The notes under the pieces: model-generated
Databases searched by the model: none
What the model saw: the letters and a program-made list of their open reading frames with translations, nothing else
What the model was told of the DNA's origin: nothing
Position numbers and translations under genes: made by a program
In this document: positions 37,735-47,122 of the stretch, piece by piece
Layout: each line of letters opens with the position of its first letter
Position numbering within the stretch: position 1 is the first letter of the stretch
Source: Lichenicola sp964236105
Lineage (GTDB): Bacteria > Pseudomonadota > Alphaproteobacteria > Acetobacterales > Acetobacteraceae
NCBI GenBank assembly: GCA_964236105.1
Contig: CAXSBC010000002.1
Coordinates: 372,001 to 436,000, forward strand
Reading direction: 5' to 3'
Length of the DNA: 64,000 nt

Positions 37735-39363
37735 TCAGAACACCAGATGCAGAACCCAATACAGGCTGCCGGCCAGGAGGATGGCGACAGGCAGCGTCAG
37801 CACCCAGGCCAGCGCCAGGTTGCGCAGGGTCCTGCCCTGCAGCCCGGAGCCGTTGGCAGCCATCGCGCCGGCGACGCCGCTCGACAGGATGTGGGTGGTG
37901 GAGACCGGCAGGCCGTAGAACTCCGCCAGCCCGATGGTGGCCGCAGCCACGATCTCGGCCGAGGCGCCCTGGCCGTAGGTCATGTGGGTCTTGCCGATCT
38001 TCTCGCCGACCGTCACCACGATGCGCTTCCAGCCGACCATGGTGCCGAGCCCGAGCGCCACCGCGACCGAGACCTTCACCCAGATCGGGATGAAGCGGGT
38101 GCCGTGATTGAGGTCGCCCGCATAGGTCTTGAGCGTCGCGGTCTCGGCGGCGGTGAAGTGCGCGCCGGCCTTGGGCAGCGTGCGCACGGCCTCGGCGGCG
38201 AGGTACATGTCGTTGCGGACGTTGGACACCGCCTCGGCCGGCACATGGCTGATCGCGCCATAGTTGCCGATCTGGCTGCCGATGTCGGTCGAGAGCGAGG
38301 CGAGTGCCGCATAGACCGGCGGCGTGTCGAGCTGCCTGGTCTTCAGCGCGGTCGCGACGACGCTGCGGGACCGGGCCGGATCGATGGTCGGCGCGCCCTG
38401 CGCGTGGGCAGTGAAGATCGTCGCCGCCTGCTGGCTGGCCTGCACGAAGGCGGGCGTGGCGCTTTCCGGAATGGCACGGTTGAGCGCGAAGGCGGTGGGG
38501 GCGGCGCCGATCAGGATCAGCATGATCAGCCCCATGCCCTTCTGCCCGTCATTGCCGCCGTGGCTGAAGGACACGCCGGTGCAGGTCAGGATCAGCAGGC
38601 CGCGGATCCAGAGCGGCGGCGGCTGGTCGCCGTCCGGCGCCTTCCAGAGCTCGGGCCGGCGGATCAGCGCCTTGCCCAGCAGCAGCAGCCCGCCGGCCGC
38701 GACGAAGCCGATCACCGGGCTGAACAGCAGCGCCTCCAGCACCTTGTACGCCTGGTCCCACTGCACGCCGGAGCTGGCCTGGCCGCGCGGGGTCATCAGC
38801 TGGTTGGCGAGCCCGACGCCCAGGATCGAGCCGATCAGCGCGTGCGAGGAGGAGTTCGGGATGCCCACCGCCCAGGTCGCCAGGTTCCAGATGATCGCCG
38901 CCAGCAGCAGCGCGAAGATCATCGGGTAGCCGCTGGTGCTGCCGGAGTTCAGGATCAGGTCGATCGGCAGCAGGGTGATGATCGAATAGGCCACCGCCCC
39001 GGTCGAGGTCAGCACGCCGAGGAAGTTGAACAGGCCCGACCAGATCACCGCCGCCGATGGCGCCAGGCTGCGGGTGTAGATCACGGTGGCGACGGCGTTG
39101 GCGGTGTCGTGGAAGCCGTTCACGAACTCGAAGCCGAGCGCGATCAGCAGCGCCAGGCCCAGCAGCACCAGAGTGCCGATCGCCAGCGGCGCAGTGTGGG
39201 TCTGATGCATGTCGGACACCAGGCCGTAGATCGCGTAGCCGAGGCCGCCCGTCAGCAGCAGCACGAACAGGATGACCGTCGGCAGGTTGTTGCCCCGCTG
39301 CCGGCGGTCCGTCTGACGGGACGTTTGGAACGGGCTGGTGGTCTTCAGGGCAGCATCGGACAT
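37735..39363 (-). CDS. Low-affinity inorganic phosphate transporter, Pit family
   Basis: A 542-residue polytopic protein with both PiT repeats: GFEFVNGFHDTANAVATVIY in the N-terminal half and, in the C-terminal half, SHGGNDGQKGMGLIML and GLPVSTTHILSSGVAGAM (compare GIPNSSSHALIGSILGVG in the first). A long cytoplasmic loop divides the halves. Transport is symport of metal-phosphate with protons. The length exceeds E. coli PitA (499) owing to an extra loop (PAFVQASQQAATIFTAHAQG region). No phoU or pho regulon gene neighbours it, and no Pho box was seen in the 250 bases upstream. Confidence 0.93.
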   Translation of the reverse strand: MSDAALKTTSPFQTSRQTDRRQRGNNLPTVILFVLLLTGGLGYAIYGLVSDMHQTHTAPLAIGTLVLLGLALLIALGFEFVNGFHDTANAVATVIYTRSLAPSAAVIWSGLFNFLGVLTSTGAVAYSIITLLPIDLILNSGSTSGYPMIFALLLAAIIWNLATWAVGIPNSSSHALIGSILGVGLANQLMTPRGQASSGVQWDQAYKVLEALLFSPVIGFVAAGGLLLLGKALIRRPELWKAPDGDQPPPLWIRGLLILTCTGVSFSHGGNDGQKGMGLIMLILIGAAPTAFALNRAIPESATPAFVQASQQAATIFTAHAQGAPTIDPARSRSVVATALKTRQLDTPPVYAALASLSTDIGSQIGNYGAISHVPAEAVSNVRNDMYLAAEAVRTLPKAGAHFTAAETATLKTYAGDLNHGTRFIPIWVKVSVAVALGLGTMVGWKRIVVTVGEKIGKTHMTYGQGASAEIVAAATIGLAEFYGLPVSTTHILSSGVAGAMAANGSGLQGRTLRNLALAWVLTLPVAILLAGSLYWVLHLVF

Positions 39364-39553
39364 GGAGACGCTTTCTCAGGATTGAGCGTGTTCTAGCGCG
39401 ACCGGCCCATCGCGCCGCCCGGGATCGTGTGACCGTTGGATGAAGATTGCGCTCCGGCTGCCGGATCGATGCCGGCGACCTCAGCGACAGGAGGGCTTGA
39501 TCGCGACCTGCCCGCGTGACGACCGGCCCCATGGCCGGCAGCGGGAGCGGCGG

Positions 39554-39571
39554 CCGGCACGGATCTGCCGG
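39554..39571 (-). terminator. Candidate terminator hairpin downstream of gltB
   Basis: CCGGCA (39554-39559) and TGCCGG (39566-39571) pair perfectly with a six-base loop, and the stem extends with one mismatch. It lies 47 bases past the gltB stop. No U-tract. Confidence 0.3.
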
Positions 39572-39617
39572 TCACGGGCGGCTCCCGGACGTCCTGGCAC
39601 GCGCCGGACGACGCGCC

Positions 39618-42600
39618 TCAACCCGCCATCGTCGCCGGCACCCTCTCCTCGGGCAGGGCCAGATACTTGGCATACTCCTTGGGCACCACATGCCAGAACC
39701 GCGGCAGCGCCTTGGTCCATTCATGCAGCAGCAGGGCCGCGAACCGGCTGCTGGTCTCGCGCGCGTGCGTCTCCACCAGGCGCAGCAGCTCGTCATGCCA
39801 GCGCGCCTCGGTGACGCGGCTCCAGGTCAGGGTGTCGGGGTTGGCGCGCACCTCGAAGTCATCGTCGCTGTCGTAGACGAACGCCATGCCGCCGGTGAAG
39901 CCCGCGCCGAAATTGTCGCCGACGGGACCCAGCACCACCACCGTGCCGCCGGTCATGTATTCGCAGCCGTTGGAGCCGCAGCCTTCCACGACCGCGACAG
40001 CCCCGGAGTTGCGCACCGCGAACCGCTCGCCCGCCTGCCCCGCCGCATACAGCGCGCCGGCCGTGGCGCCATACAGCACGGTGTTGCCGATGATCGCGTT
40101 GTGGTTGCTGACCAGCTGCGACGAGGGCGGCTGGCGCACCACGATGGTCGCACCCGACAGCCCCTTGCCGACATAGTCGTTGGCATCGCCGATCACCTCG
40201 AGTTTCAGCCCCTTCACCGCGAACGCGCCGAGCGACTGTCCGGCCGAGCCGCGCAGCCGCACGGTCAGGTGTCCGTGCGCCAGGCTCTCCTGGCCGAAGC
40301 GGCGCACGATGCGGCTGGAGATCTTGGTGCCGATGGCGCGGTGCGTGTTCTGCACGTTGTAGTGCAGCTGCATCTTCTCGCCGTGTTCGAACAGCGGCCG
40401 CGCGTCGGCGATCATCTGCGCGTCCAGCGTCTCCGGCACCTCGTTGCGGCCTTCCCGCGTGCAGTAGCGCGCATGCGGTCCCGGATCGGCCTGCGCCAGC
40501 AGCGGGTTGAGGTCGAGATCGTCGAGATAGTCGGCGCCGCGGCTGACCTGGTGCAGCATGTCGGTGCGGCCGATGATCTCGTTCAGCGTGCGCACGCCGA
40601 GCGAGGCCAGGATGTTGCGCACGTCCTCGGCGATGAAGGAGAACAGGTTGATCACCTTCTCTGGGGTGCCCTCGAACTTCTCCCGCAGCGTCTCGTCCTG
40701 GGTGCAGACGCCGACCGGGCAGGTGTTGGAATGGCACTGCCGGACCATGATGCAGCCCATCGCGACCAGGCTCGCGGTGCCGATGCCGAACTCCTCCGCA
40801 CCCAGCATCGCCGCGATCACCACGTCGCGGCCGGTCTTGAGGCCGCCATCGGTGCGCAGCTTCACCCGATGCCGCAGCCGGTTCAGCATCAGCACCTGAT
40901 GCGCTTCCGCCAGCCCCATCTCCCACGGCAGGCCGGCATACTTCACCGAGGTCTGCGGACTGGCGCCGGTGCCGCCCGAGTGTCCCGAGATCAGGATGCA
41001 GTCGGCCTTGGCCTTGGCGACGCCGGCGGCGATGGTGCCGATGCCAGAGCGCGCCACCAGCTTCACCGTGACGGTGGCCTCGGGGTTGATTTGCTTGAGG
41101 TCGTAGATGAGCTGCGCCAGATCCTCGATCGAGTAGATGTCGTGGTGCGGCGGCGGCGAGATCAGCGTGACGCCAGGCGTGGAATGACGGAGCTTGGCGA
41201 TCAGCCCGGTCACCTTGAAGCCCGGCAGCTGTCCGCCCTCGCCCGGCTTGGCGCCCTGCGCCATCTTGATCTCGATCTCGCGGCAGTTGTTCAGGTACTG
41301 CGCGGTGACGCCGAAGCGTCCCGAGCCGACCTGCTTGATCGCCGACGAGGCGTTGTCGCCGTTCGGGCGCGGCCTGGAGCGCTCGGCATCCTCGCCGCCC
41401 TCGCCGGAGTCCGACTTGGCGCCGATGCGGTTCATCGCGATCGACAGCGTCTCGTGCGCCTCGGGCGACAGCGCGCCGAGCGAGATGCCGGGTGCCAGCA
41501 GCCGCTTCCTGATCTCGGTGATGCTCTCGACATCCTCCACCGGGATGGCGATGCGGCCCTCGCGGAAATCGAGCAGGTCGCGCAGCGCCACCGGCGGCTG
41601 CCGGCGGACGGCGTCGGCATAGCGGCGATAGGTGGTGAAGCTGTCGCTGGCACACGCGCTCTGCAGCGTGTGGATCAGCCCGCCATCGAAGGCGTGCACC
41701 TCGCTCTTGCGGCGAAGCTTGTAGAGCCCGCCCACAGGCAGCGTGACCGCGCCCTCGTTCCAGGCGCGCTCGTGGAAGCCCAGCACGTTGCGCGCCAGCC
41801 CCGACAGGCCGATGCCGGAGATGCGCGACTGCATGCCCGGAAAGAACTCCGCGACCAGGGCGCGCGACAGGCCGATCGCCTCGAAATTGTAGCCGCCGCG
41901 ATAGGAGGCGACGACCGAGATGCCCATCTTGGACATCACCTTGAGCAGCCCCTTGTCGATGGCCTTGCGGTAGCGCTCGACGGCGGTGCGCAGCGAGATG
42001 TCGCCGAACAGGCCGCGGCGCTGCCGGTCGGCGATGCTCTCCTGCGCCAGGTAAGCGTTCACCGTGGTGGCGCCGGCGCCGATCATCACCGCGATCGCAT
42101 GCACATCGAGGCTCTCGGCGGTGCGCACGTTCAGGCTGGTGAAGGTGCGCAGCGAGTTGCGCACCAGGTGCGTGTGCACGGCTGCGGTGGCCAGGATCAT
42201 CGGGATGTAGGCGCGTTCCGGGCCCTGATGCTCGTCGGTCAGGAACACGTGCGTGCGGCCCTCGCGCACCCGCTCCTCCGCCTCGCGCCGGATCCGGTTG
42301 AGCGCCCCGCGCAGGCCGTTCTCGCCGTCCGCGACGGCAAAGGTGCAGTCGACCACGCAGGCGCTGGTGCCCAGGAACTCCAGCAGCGCCTGGTATTCGC
42401 CGCTGGTCAGCACCGGGCTGTCGAGCTGCAGCAGCTCGCACTGGCTGCCATCCTCGTCCAGCACGTTGCCAAGGTTGCCGAGCCGCGTGGTCAGGCTCAT
42501 CACCCGGGTCTCGCGCAGGCTGTCGATCGGCGGGTTGGTGACCTGGCTGAAGGCCTGCCGGAAATAGTGCGACAGGCCGCGATAATGCTCCGACAGCACC

Positions 42601-44162
42601 GCGAGCGGCGTGTCGTCGCCCATGCTGCCGATGGCTTCCGAGCCCTCCGACACCATCGGATGCAGGATGATCTCGAGCTCCTCCAGCGTGGTGCCGACAG
42701 CCGACTGGCGACGACGCAGCTCCTCGCCGCTCCAGAAGGTCGGCTCGGCGTTGTCGCTGCGCACGATGCGGTCGATCCGGTGGATGCGGCCGACCCAGCC
42801 CTCGAAATCCTGGCGGCCGGACAGCAGGTCGAGCAGCTCGGCGTCGCCGTAAAGGCGCTTCTCGTCGAGATCGAGCGCTATGGTCTGCCCCGGCCCGAGG
42901 CGGCCGCGGCTGACGATATCGGCCTCGGTGATCTTGACCATGCCGGTCTCGGAGCCGACCACCAGCATCTGGCTGGCCGTCACCGTGTAGCGCAGCGGGC
43001 GCAGGCCGCTGCGGTCGAGGCCCGCGATCACCCAGCGCCCGTCGGTGCCGCAGATCGCCGCCGGCCCGTCCCAGGGCTCCATCACCGCGTTGCAGTACTG
43101 GAACATGGCGCCATGCGCCGGCTTCATCTGCGCGCCAGTGCCGACGGCGGCCGGCACCAGCAGCGCCTTGGCCATCGGCGCGTCGCGGCCGGCGAAGGTC
43201 AGCAGCTCGAACACGTTGTCGAGCGTCGCGGTGTCGGAGCCGCCCGCCTGGATCACCGGCTTGATGTCGTCCATGTACGGATCGAGCACCGGATCGGCGA
43301 GCCGGGTCTCGTGGCTCTTCATCCAGTTGGTGTTGCCAGACACCGTGTTGATCTCGCCGTTATGCGCGAGCTTGCGGAACGGCTGCGCCAGCTTCCAGGT
43401 CGGGAAGGTGTTGGTCGAGTAGCGCTGGTGATAGATCGCGAACCGGCTGACGAAGCGCTCGTCGAGCAGATCGGGATAGAAGTCGGTCAGGTTCTCGGCC
43501 AGGAACATGCCCTTGTAGATCAGCGAGCGGCAGGACAGCGAGCAGATGTAGAACTCGCCGATCTGCGCCTCGATCACCTGCTTCTCGATTCGCCTGCGGA
43601 TCACGTACAGGTCGCGCTCGAGATCGCCCTCGGCCGAGCCGCGGGTGTTGCGGATCATGATCTGCTCGATCTCGGGCCGGGTGGCGTTGGCCTTCTCGCC
43701 GATGCAGGCGGTATCGATCGGCACCTGGCGCCAGCCATAGATGCCGTAGCCGAAGGCCAGGATCTCGGTCTCGACGATCTGCCGGCAGCGCTCCTGCGCG
43801 CCGAGGTCGGTCTTGGGCAGGAACACCTGGCCCACGGCGATCAGCCCGCCCTTCGGCTTGTTGCCGGTGCGCTCGATGGCGTCGGCGAAGAAGTCCTGCG
43901 GGATCTCGACGTGGATGCCGGCCCCGTCGCCGGTCTTGCCGTCGGCATCGACCGCGCCGCGGTGCCAGACCGCGCGCAGGGCCGCGATCCCGGCCTCGAC
44001 GATGTCGCGCCGCTTGCGGCCGTCCAGGGCCGCGACCAGCCCGACGCCGCACGCATCGTGCTCCATCGCCGGATCGTAGGTGCCGGCCAGGGCGGCCGCG
44101 TTGGCATCCCAGGCGGCGACGAACGCGACGCCGTCCTCGGCAGGCAGGGTCGTGTCGGTCAT
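39618..44162 (-). CDS. gltB: Glutamate synthase (NADPH) large subunit
   Basis: A 1514-residue protein of full alphaproteobacterial length. The N-terminal glutaminase begins after a propeptide, with the nucleophile in MEHDACGVGLVAALDG (Cys at ~38). The central and FMN domains show PGVTLISPPPHHDIYSIEDL and SGHSGGTGASPQTSVKYAGL; a 3Fe-4S region contains GCIMVRQCHSNTCPVGVCTQ; the C-terminal beta-helix domain has ATIVVRQPPSSQ and EGCGSNGCEYMTGGTVVVLG. It moves ammonia from glutamine to 2-oxoglutarate, giving two glutamates. gltD lies immediately upstream (10 bases). Confidence 0.98.
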   Translation of the reverse strand: MTDTTLPAEDGVAFVAAWDANAAALAGTYDPAMEHDACGVGLVAALDGRKRRDIVEAGIAALRAVWHRGAVDADGKTGDGAGIHVEIPQDFFADAIERTGNKPKGGLIAVGQVFLPKTDLGAQERCRQIVETEILAFGYGIYGWRQVPIDTACIGEKANATRPEIEQIMIRNTRGSAEGDLERDLYVIRRRIEKQVIEAQIGEFYICSLSCRSLIYKGMFLAENLTDFYPDLLDERFVSRFAIYHQRYSTNTFPTWKLAQPFRKLAHNGEINTVSGNTNWMKSHETRLADPVLDPYMDDIKPVIQAGGSDTATLDNVFELLTFAGRDAPMAKALLVPAAVGTGAQMKPAHGAMFQYCNAVMEPWDGPAAICGTDGRWVIAGLDRSGLRPLRYTVTASQMLVVGSETGMVKITEADIVSRGRLGPGQTIALDLDEKRLYGDAELLDLLSGRQDFEGWVGRIHRIDRIVRSDNAEPTFWSGEELRRRQSAVGTTLEELEIILHPMVSEGSEAIGSMGDDTPLAVLSEHYRGLSHYFRQAFSQVTNPPIDSLRETRVMSLTTRLGNLGNVLDEDGSQCELLQLDSPVLTSGEYQALLEFLGTSACVVDCTFAVADGENGLRGALNRIRREAEERVREGRTHVFLTDEHQGPERAYIPMILATAAVHTHLVRNSLRTFTSLNVRTAESLDVHAIAVMIGAGATTVNAYLAQESIADRQRRGLFGDISLRTAVERYRKAIDKGLLKVMSKMGISVVASYRGGYNFEAIGLSRALVAEFFPGMQSRISGIGLSGLARNVLGFHERAWNEGAVTLPVGGLYKLRRKSEVHAFDGGLIHTLQSACASDSFTTYRRYADAVRRQPPVALRDLLDFREGRIAIPVEDVESITEIRKRLLAPGISLGALSPEAHETLSIAMNRIGAKSDSGEGGEDAERSRPRPNGDNASSAIKQVGSGRFGVTAQYLNNCREIEIKMAQGAKPGEGGQLPGFKVTGLIAKLRHSTPGVTLISPPPHHDIYSIEDLAQLIYDLKQINPEATVTVKLVARSGIGTIAAGVAKAKADCILISGHSGGTGASPQTSVKYAGLPWEMGLAEAHQVLMLNRLRHRVKLRTDGGLKTGRDVVIAAMLGAEEFGIGTASLVAMGCIMVRQCHSNTCPVGVCTQDETLREKFEGTPEKVINLFSFIAEDVRNILASLGVRTLNEIIGRTDMLHQVSRGADYLDDLDLNPLLAQADPGPHARYCTREGRNEVPETLDAQMIADARPLFEHGEKMQLHYNVQNTHRAIGTKISSRIVRRFGQESLAHGHLTVRLRGSAGQSLGAFAVKGLKLEVIGDANDYVGKGLSGATIVVRQPPSSQLVSNHNAIIGNTVLYGATAGALYAAGQAGERFAVRNSGAVAVVEGCGSNGCEYMTGGTVVVLGPVGDNFGAGFTGGMAFVYDSDDDFEVRANPDTLTWSRVTEARWHDELLRLVETHARETSSRFAALLLHEWTKALPRFWHVVPKEYAKYLALPEERVPATMAG

Positions 44163-44172
44163 GCCCGCATCC

Positions 44173-45630
44173 TCACTCGGCTGCCTGCAGGGCCTGGCCC
44201 GCGGCCTGCTGCTCGATCCAGCGGTGCATCTGCACCGCCGCGTCGCGGCCGTCGCGGATCGCCCACACCACCAGGCTGGCGCCGCGCACGATGTCGCCGG
44301 CGCCGAACACGCCCGGCAGGCTGGTCATGAAGCTCGTCTGCCCGACCTTGAGCGTGCCCCAGCGCGACACGTCCAGCGCGGGCTCGCCCCAAAGGCGCGG
44401 CAGCTCCTCCGGATCGAAGCCCAGCGCCTTGATGACGATGTCGGCCTCAAGCGTGAAGGCGCTGCCCTCGACCGGGTCGACCGACTGCCGGCCGGACGCG
44501 TCGGGCAGCCCCAGCCGCATCCGCACCGCCCGCACGCCGGTGACCCGGTCGTCGCCGAGGAAGGCCTCCGGGGCGGCGAGCCAGACGAACTCGACCCCCT
44601 CCTCCTCGGCGTTCTTCACCTCGCGCAAGCTGCCCGGCATGTTGGCCCGGTCGCGCCTGTACAGGCACTTCACCGACTTCGCCCCCTGCCGCACGGCGGT
44701 GCGCACGCAGTCCATCGCCGTGTCGCCGCCGCCGACCACCACCACGCTCTTGCCGGCGGCATCCAGCGCGCCGCTGTCGAACTCGGGCACGGCGTCGCCG
44801 AGCGACCGGCGGTTCGAGACGATCAGGTAGTCCAGCGCCTTGACGATGCCGGGCAGGCCCGAGCCCGGGCCGCCGAGCTCGCGCGCCTTGTAGACGCCGG
44901 TCGCGATCAGGATGGCGTCGTGCCGCTCCCGCAGCGTCGAGAAGGCGATCTCGGCGTCGCTGTCGGCCTGGCCGATGCCGCGGCCGAGATGGAAGCGGAT
45001 GGCACCCTCCTCGAGCAGCGCATGGCGGCGCAGCACGATCTCCTTTTCCAGCTTGAAGCCGGGTATGCCGTAGATCATCAGCCCGCCGACGCGGTCGTGG
45101 CGGTCATACACGTGCACCTGGTAGCCGCGCTTGCGCAGCTGCTCGGCCGCGGCGAGGCCGCCGGGTCCTGCACCGATGATGCCCACCGAGGCGGCGCGCT
45201 CGGCCACGGGCCGGATCGGCTTCACCCAGCCCTGGTTCCAGGCATTGTCGGTGATGAAGCGCTCCACCGCGCCAATGGTGACGCTCTCGAAGCCCTTCTC
45301 GATGACGCAGTTGCCCTCGCAGAGCCGGTCCTGCGGGCAGATGCGGCCGCAGATCTCGGGGAAGTTGTTGGTGGCCGAGCTGACCTCGTACGCCTCCTCC
45401 AGACGCCCTTCCGCGGTCAGCTTCAGCCAGTCCGGGACGTGGTTCGAGAGCGGGCAGTGCACCGAGCAGAACGGCACCCCGCACTGCGAGCAGCGGCTGG
45501 ACTGCAGCTCGGCGCGGGAGAGGTCGAAATCGCGGTAGATCTCGTCGAAATCCAGCCGCCGCTCGGCGGCGACCCGCTTGTCCGGCTGATGCTGATGCAC
45601 CGAGACGAATTGCAGCATGCGCTCAGCCAT
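44173..45630 (-). CDS. gltD: Glutamate synthase small subunit
   Basis: A 485-residue flavoprotein. The N-terminal cysteine clusters (SSRCSQCGVPFCSVHCPLSN and CGRICPQDRLCEGNCVIEKG) bind [4Fe-4S] centres; VGIIGAGPGGLAAAEQLRKR is the FAD site, VVVVGGGDTAMDCVRTAVRQ the NADPH site, and GVFGAGDIVRGASLVVWAIR the C-terminal FAD contact. It passes electrons from NADPH to GltB. GAGG eight bases before the ATG. The order gltD-gltB, reversed relative to E. coli gltBD, places the small subunit first in the transcript. Confidence 0.97.
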   Translation of the reverse strand: MAERMLQFVSVHQHQPDKRVAAERRLDFDEIYRDFDLSRAELQSSRCSQCGVPFCSVHCPLSNHVPDWLKLTAEGRLEEAYEVSSATNNFPEICGRICPQDRLCEGNCVIEKGFESVTIGAVERFITDNAWNQGWVKPIRPVAERAASVGIIGAGPGGLAAAEQLRKRGYQVHVYDRHDRVGGLMIYGIPGFKLEKEIVLRRHALLEEGAIRFHLGRGIGQADSDAEIAFSTLRERHDAILIATGVYKARELGGPGSGLPGIVKALDYLIVSNRRSLGDAVPEFDSGALDAAGKSVVVVGGGDTAMDCVRTAVRQGAKSVKCLYRRDRANMPGSLREVKNAEEEGVEFVWLAAPEAFLGDDRVTGVRAVRMRLGLPDASGRQSVDPVEGSAFTLEADIVIKALGFDPEELPRLWGEPALDVSRWGTLKVGQTSFMTSLPGVFGAGDIVRGASLVVWAIRDGRDAAVQMHRWIEQQAAGQALQAAE

Positions 45631-45802
45631 CGCCTGTCCCTCGTGACCGTGCTCCCGCCCGTCCTGCAGGCGCCTCCGAGACCTACGAGAGCCGCCGATC
45701 CAATAAAAGACAGGGTTGCTGCCATTTAAGACATTTTCTTGCCGTATTTGACGGGCCGACGAACGAAACGGCCGGAAAGCCGGGCCGATCCGGCCATATC
45801 CG
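45631..45802 (-). promoter_or_regulatory. AT-rich leader and promoter region of gltD-gltB
   Basis: 172 bases between gltD and the upstream NDUFA9-like gene. The segment 45700-45755 is strikingly AT-rich for this genome (caataaaagacagg, ccatttaagacattttcttg), as expected of a promoter. I could not fit good -35/-10 or sigma-54 boxes. A short inverted repeat GGCCG/CGGCC (45755-45774) could end the upstream gene. Confidence 0.45.
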
Positions 45803-46750
45803 TCAGCTTGGGTTGGTCTTGCGTCCGCCGCCAGGACGGTAGCGGTCCAGATAGGACGGCACCACCAGCTCGATCGGCGTCGGGACGATGCCCAGCCTGT
45901 CCAGCCCCGCCGCCCCCTCGGAGACCACGTTGTCGCGCGACAGCATGGCCAGCTGGTCGCGGGTCAGCGGCTTGCCCGGCACATGCTCCAGCAGTGCCGC
46001 CTGGATGCGCGCGATCCCCGGCGGCACGGCGACCAGCAGGCGCGTGCGCCGCATCTCGGCCATCATCCAGACCAGCAGCTCGCGGAAGCTCCAGACCTTC
46101 GGTCCGCCCAGCTCGTACAGGCCGCCGGCCGGCGCATGCTCGGCGACCACGGCGCGCACCGCATCGGCCACGTCGCCCGCATAGACCGGCTGCATCCGGG
46201 TGGCGCCGCTGAACACCGGGATCACCGGCGACAGCCGGGCCATCGCGCCGAAGCGGTTGAAGAAGGCGTCCTCCGGCCCGAACACCAGCGACGGGCGCAG
46301 GATCGTGGCATCGGGGAACGCCTCGCGCACCGCTGCCTCGCCGGCCGCCTTGCTGCGGCCATAGGCGGCCGGACTGTCCGGATCGGCGCCGATCGCCGAC
46401 ATCTGCACCAGCCGCGCGACACCCGCATTGGCAGCCAGCCGGGCGATCCGTCCGGCGCCCTGCTCGTGCAGCCGGGTGAAGTCGCCCGACTTCGCTTCCG
46501 CCAGGATGCCGACCAGGTTGACGACGATGCTCGAGCCCTCGACCGCCCGCGCGACGGTGGCCTCGTCGGTGAGCGAGGCATAGAGCGGCACGATCTGGGC
46601 GACGCGGCCCATCACCCGCAGCGCGTTGGCGTTGGCGGGATGGCGCACGGCGATCCGCACCACATGCCCCTCCGCCGCCAGCCGGCGCACGATGTAGCGC
46701 CCCAGGAAGCCGGAGCCGCCGAACACCGTCGCCACGCTGCGCGTTGCCAT
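45803..46750 (-). CDS. Complex I NDUFA9-like NAD(P)H-binding protein (atypical SDR)
   Basis: A 315-residue protein. The Rossmann motif ATVFGGSGFLGRYIVRRLAA and the segments VNLVGILAEAKSGDFTRLHE, LVQMSAIGADPDSPAAYGRS-KAAGE and ATILRPSLVFGPEDAFFNRF are the pattern of the NDUFA9/39-kDa complex I accessory group (atypical SDR 5). In alphaproteobacteria a homologue associates with or helps assemble complex I, or acts in quinone chemistry. The ATG at 46750 starts directly at the motif; a longer frame to 46837 lacks homology. It is upstream of gltD on the same strand but separated by the AT-rich region. Confidence 0.87.
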   Translation of the reverse strand: MATRSVATVFGGSGFLGRYIVRRLAAEGHVVRIAVRHPANANALRVMGRVAQIVPLYASLTDEATVARAVEGSSIVVNLVGILAEAKSGDFTRLHEQGAGRIARLAANAGVARLVQMSAIGADPDSPAAYGRSKAAGEAAVREAFPDATILRPSLVFGPEDAFFNRFGAMARLSPVIPVFSGATRMQPVYAGDVADAVRAVVAEHAPAGGLYELGGPKVWSFRELLVWMMAEMRRTRLLVAVPPGIARIQAALLEHVPGKPLTRDQLAMLSRDNVVSEGAAGLDRLGIVPTPIELVVPSYLDRYRPGGGRKTNPS

Positions 46751-46882
46751 TCGTTCTCTGTCCTCAGATGCGCCGACACGACGGGACGCCGTGGGCTGCG
46801 AAACCGCTCCAACGCGGGCGGAGGCTGCGGGACGCATGGCCCTGCCTCATGCGGTTCCCGGCCGGCTGCCTCACGCGACCAG

Positions 46883-46911
46883 TTGACGGCCCATCGCCGC
46901 CCCTCTACATC
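46883..46911 (+). promoter_or_regulatory. Probable promoter of tRNA-Leu
   Basis: TTGACG (46883-46888), 17 bases, TACATC (46906-46911), about 42 bases before the mature tRNA. The -35 box fits five of six consensus bases at ideal spacing; the -10 is weak. Confidence 0.5.
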
Positions 46912-46953
46912 GCCTCCACCACCCGCGGCACCTTCCGCCGCGGTTGCCCCTTG

Positions 46954-47040
46954 GCCCAGGTGGCGGAATTGGTAGACGCGCAGGTTTCAGGTATCTGTGG
47001 CCGCAAGGTCGTGGAAGTTCGAGTCTTCTCCTGGGCACCA
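46954..47040 (+). tRNA. tRNA-Leu (anticodon CAG)
   Basis: 87 nucleotides. The acceptor stem is GCCCAGG / CCTGGGC with discriminator A and encoded CCA (47038-47040). The D-arm contains GGCGGAATTGGTAGACGC as in bacterial class II leucine tRNAs. The anticodon loop TTCAGGT is closed by a 5-bp stem and gives CAG (46988-46990), which reads CUG. A variable arm and a TTCGAGT T-loop follow. CUG should be a dominant Leu codon at this GC content, so this is a major isoacceptor. A strong hairpin follows 13 bases downstream. Confidence 0.95.
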
Positions 47041-47053
47041 TAAGGGCAGACCA

Positions 47054-47077
47054 GGCCCGGCCATTCTCGGCCGGGCC
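47054..47077 (+). terminator. Terminator hairpin after tRNA-Leu
   Basis: Perfect 9-bp stem GGCCCGGCC (47054-47062) / GGCCGGGCC (47069-47077) with a six-base loop, 13 bases past the CCA end. No U-tract; transcription may partly read into the exonuclease gene. Confidence 0.5.
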
Positions 47078-47122
47078 GGTCCGCGCTCCACCGGACCACC
47101 TGCCGTGAGCGTCACCCAGTTC

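Noticed and set aside
45700..45760. Sigma-54 (-24/-12) promoter in front of gltD
   Set aside because: TGGCAG is present on the minus strand but no GC at the right distance follows; rpoN being in the window is not evidence.
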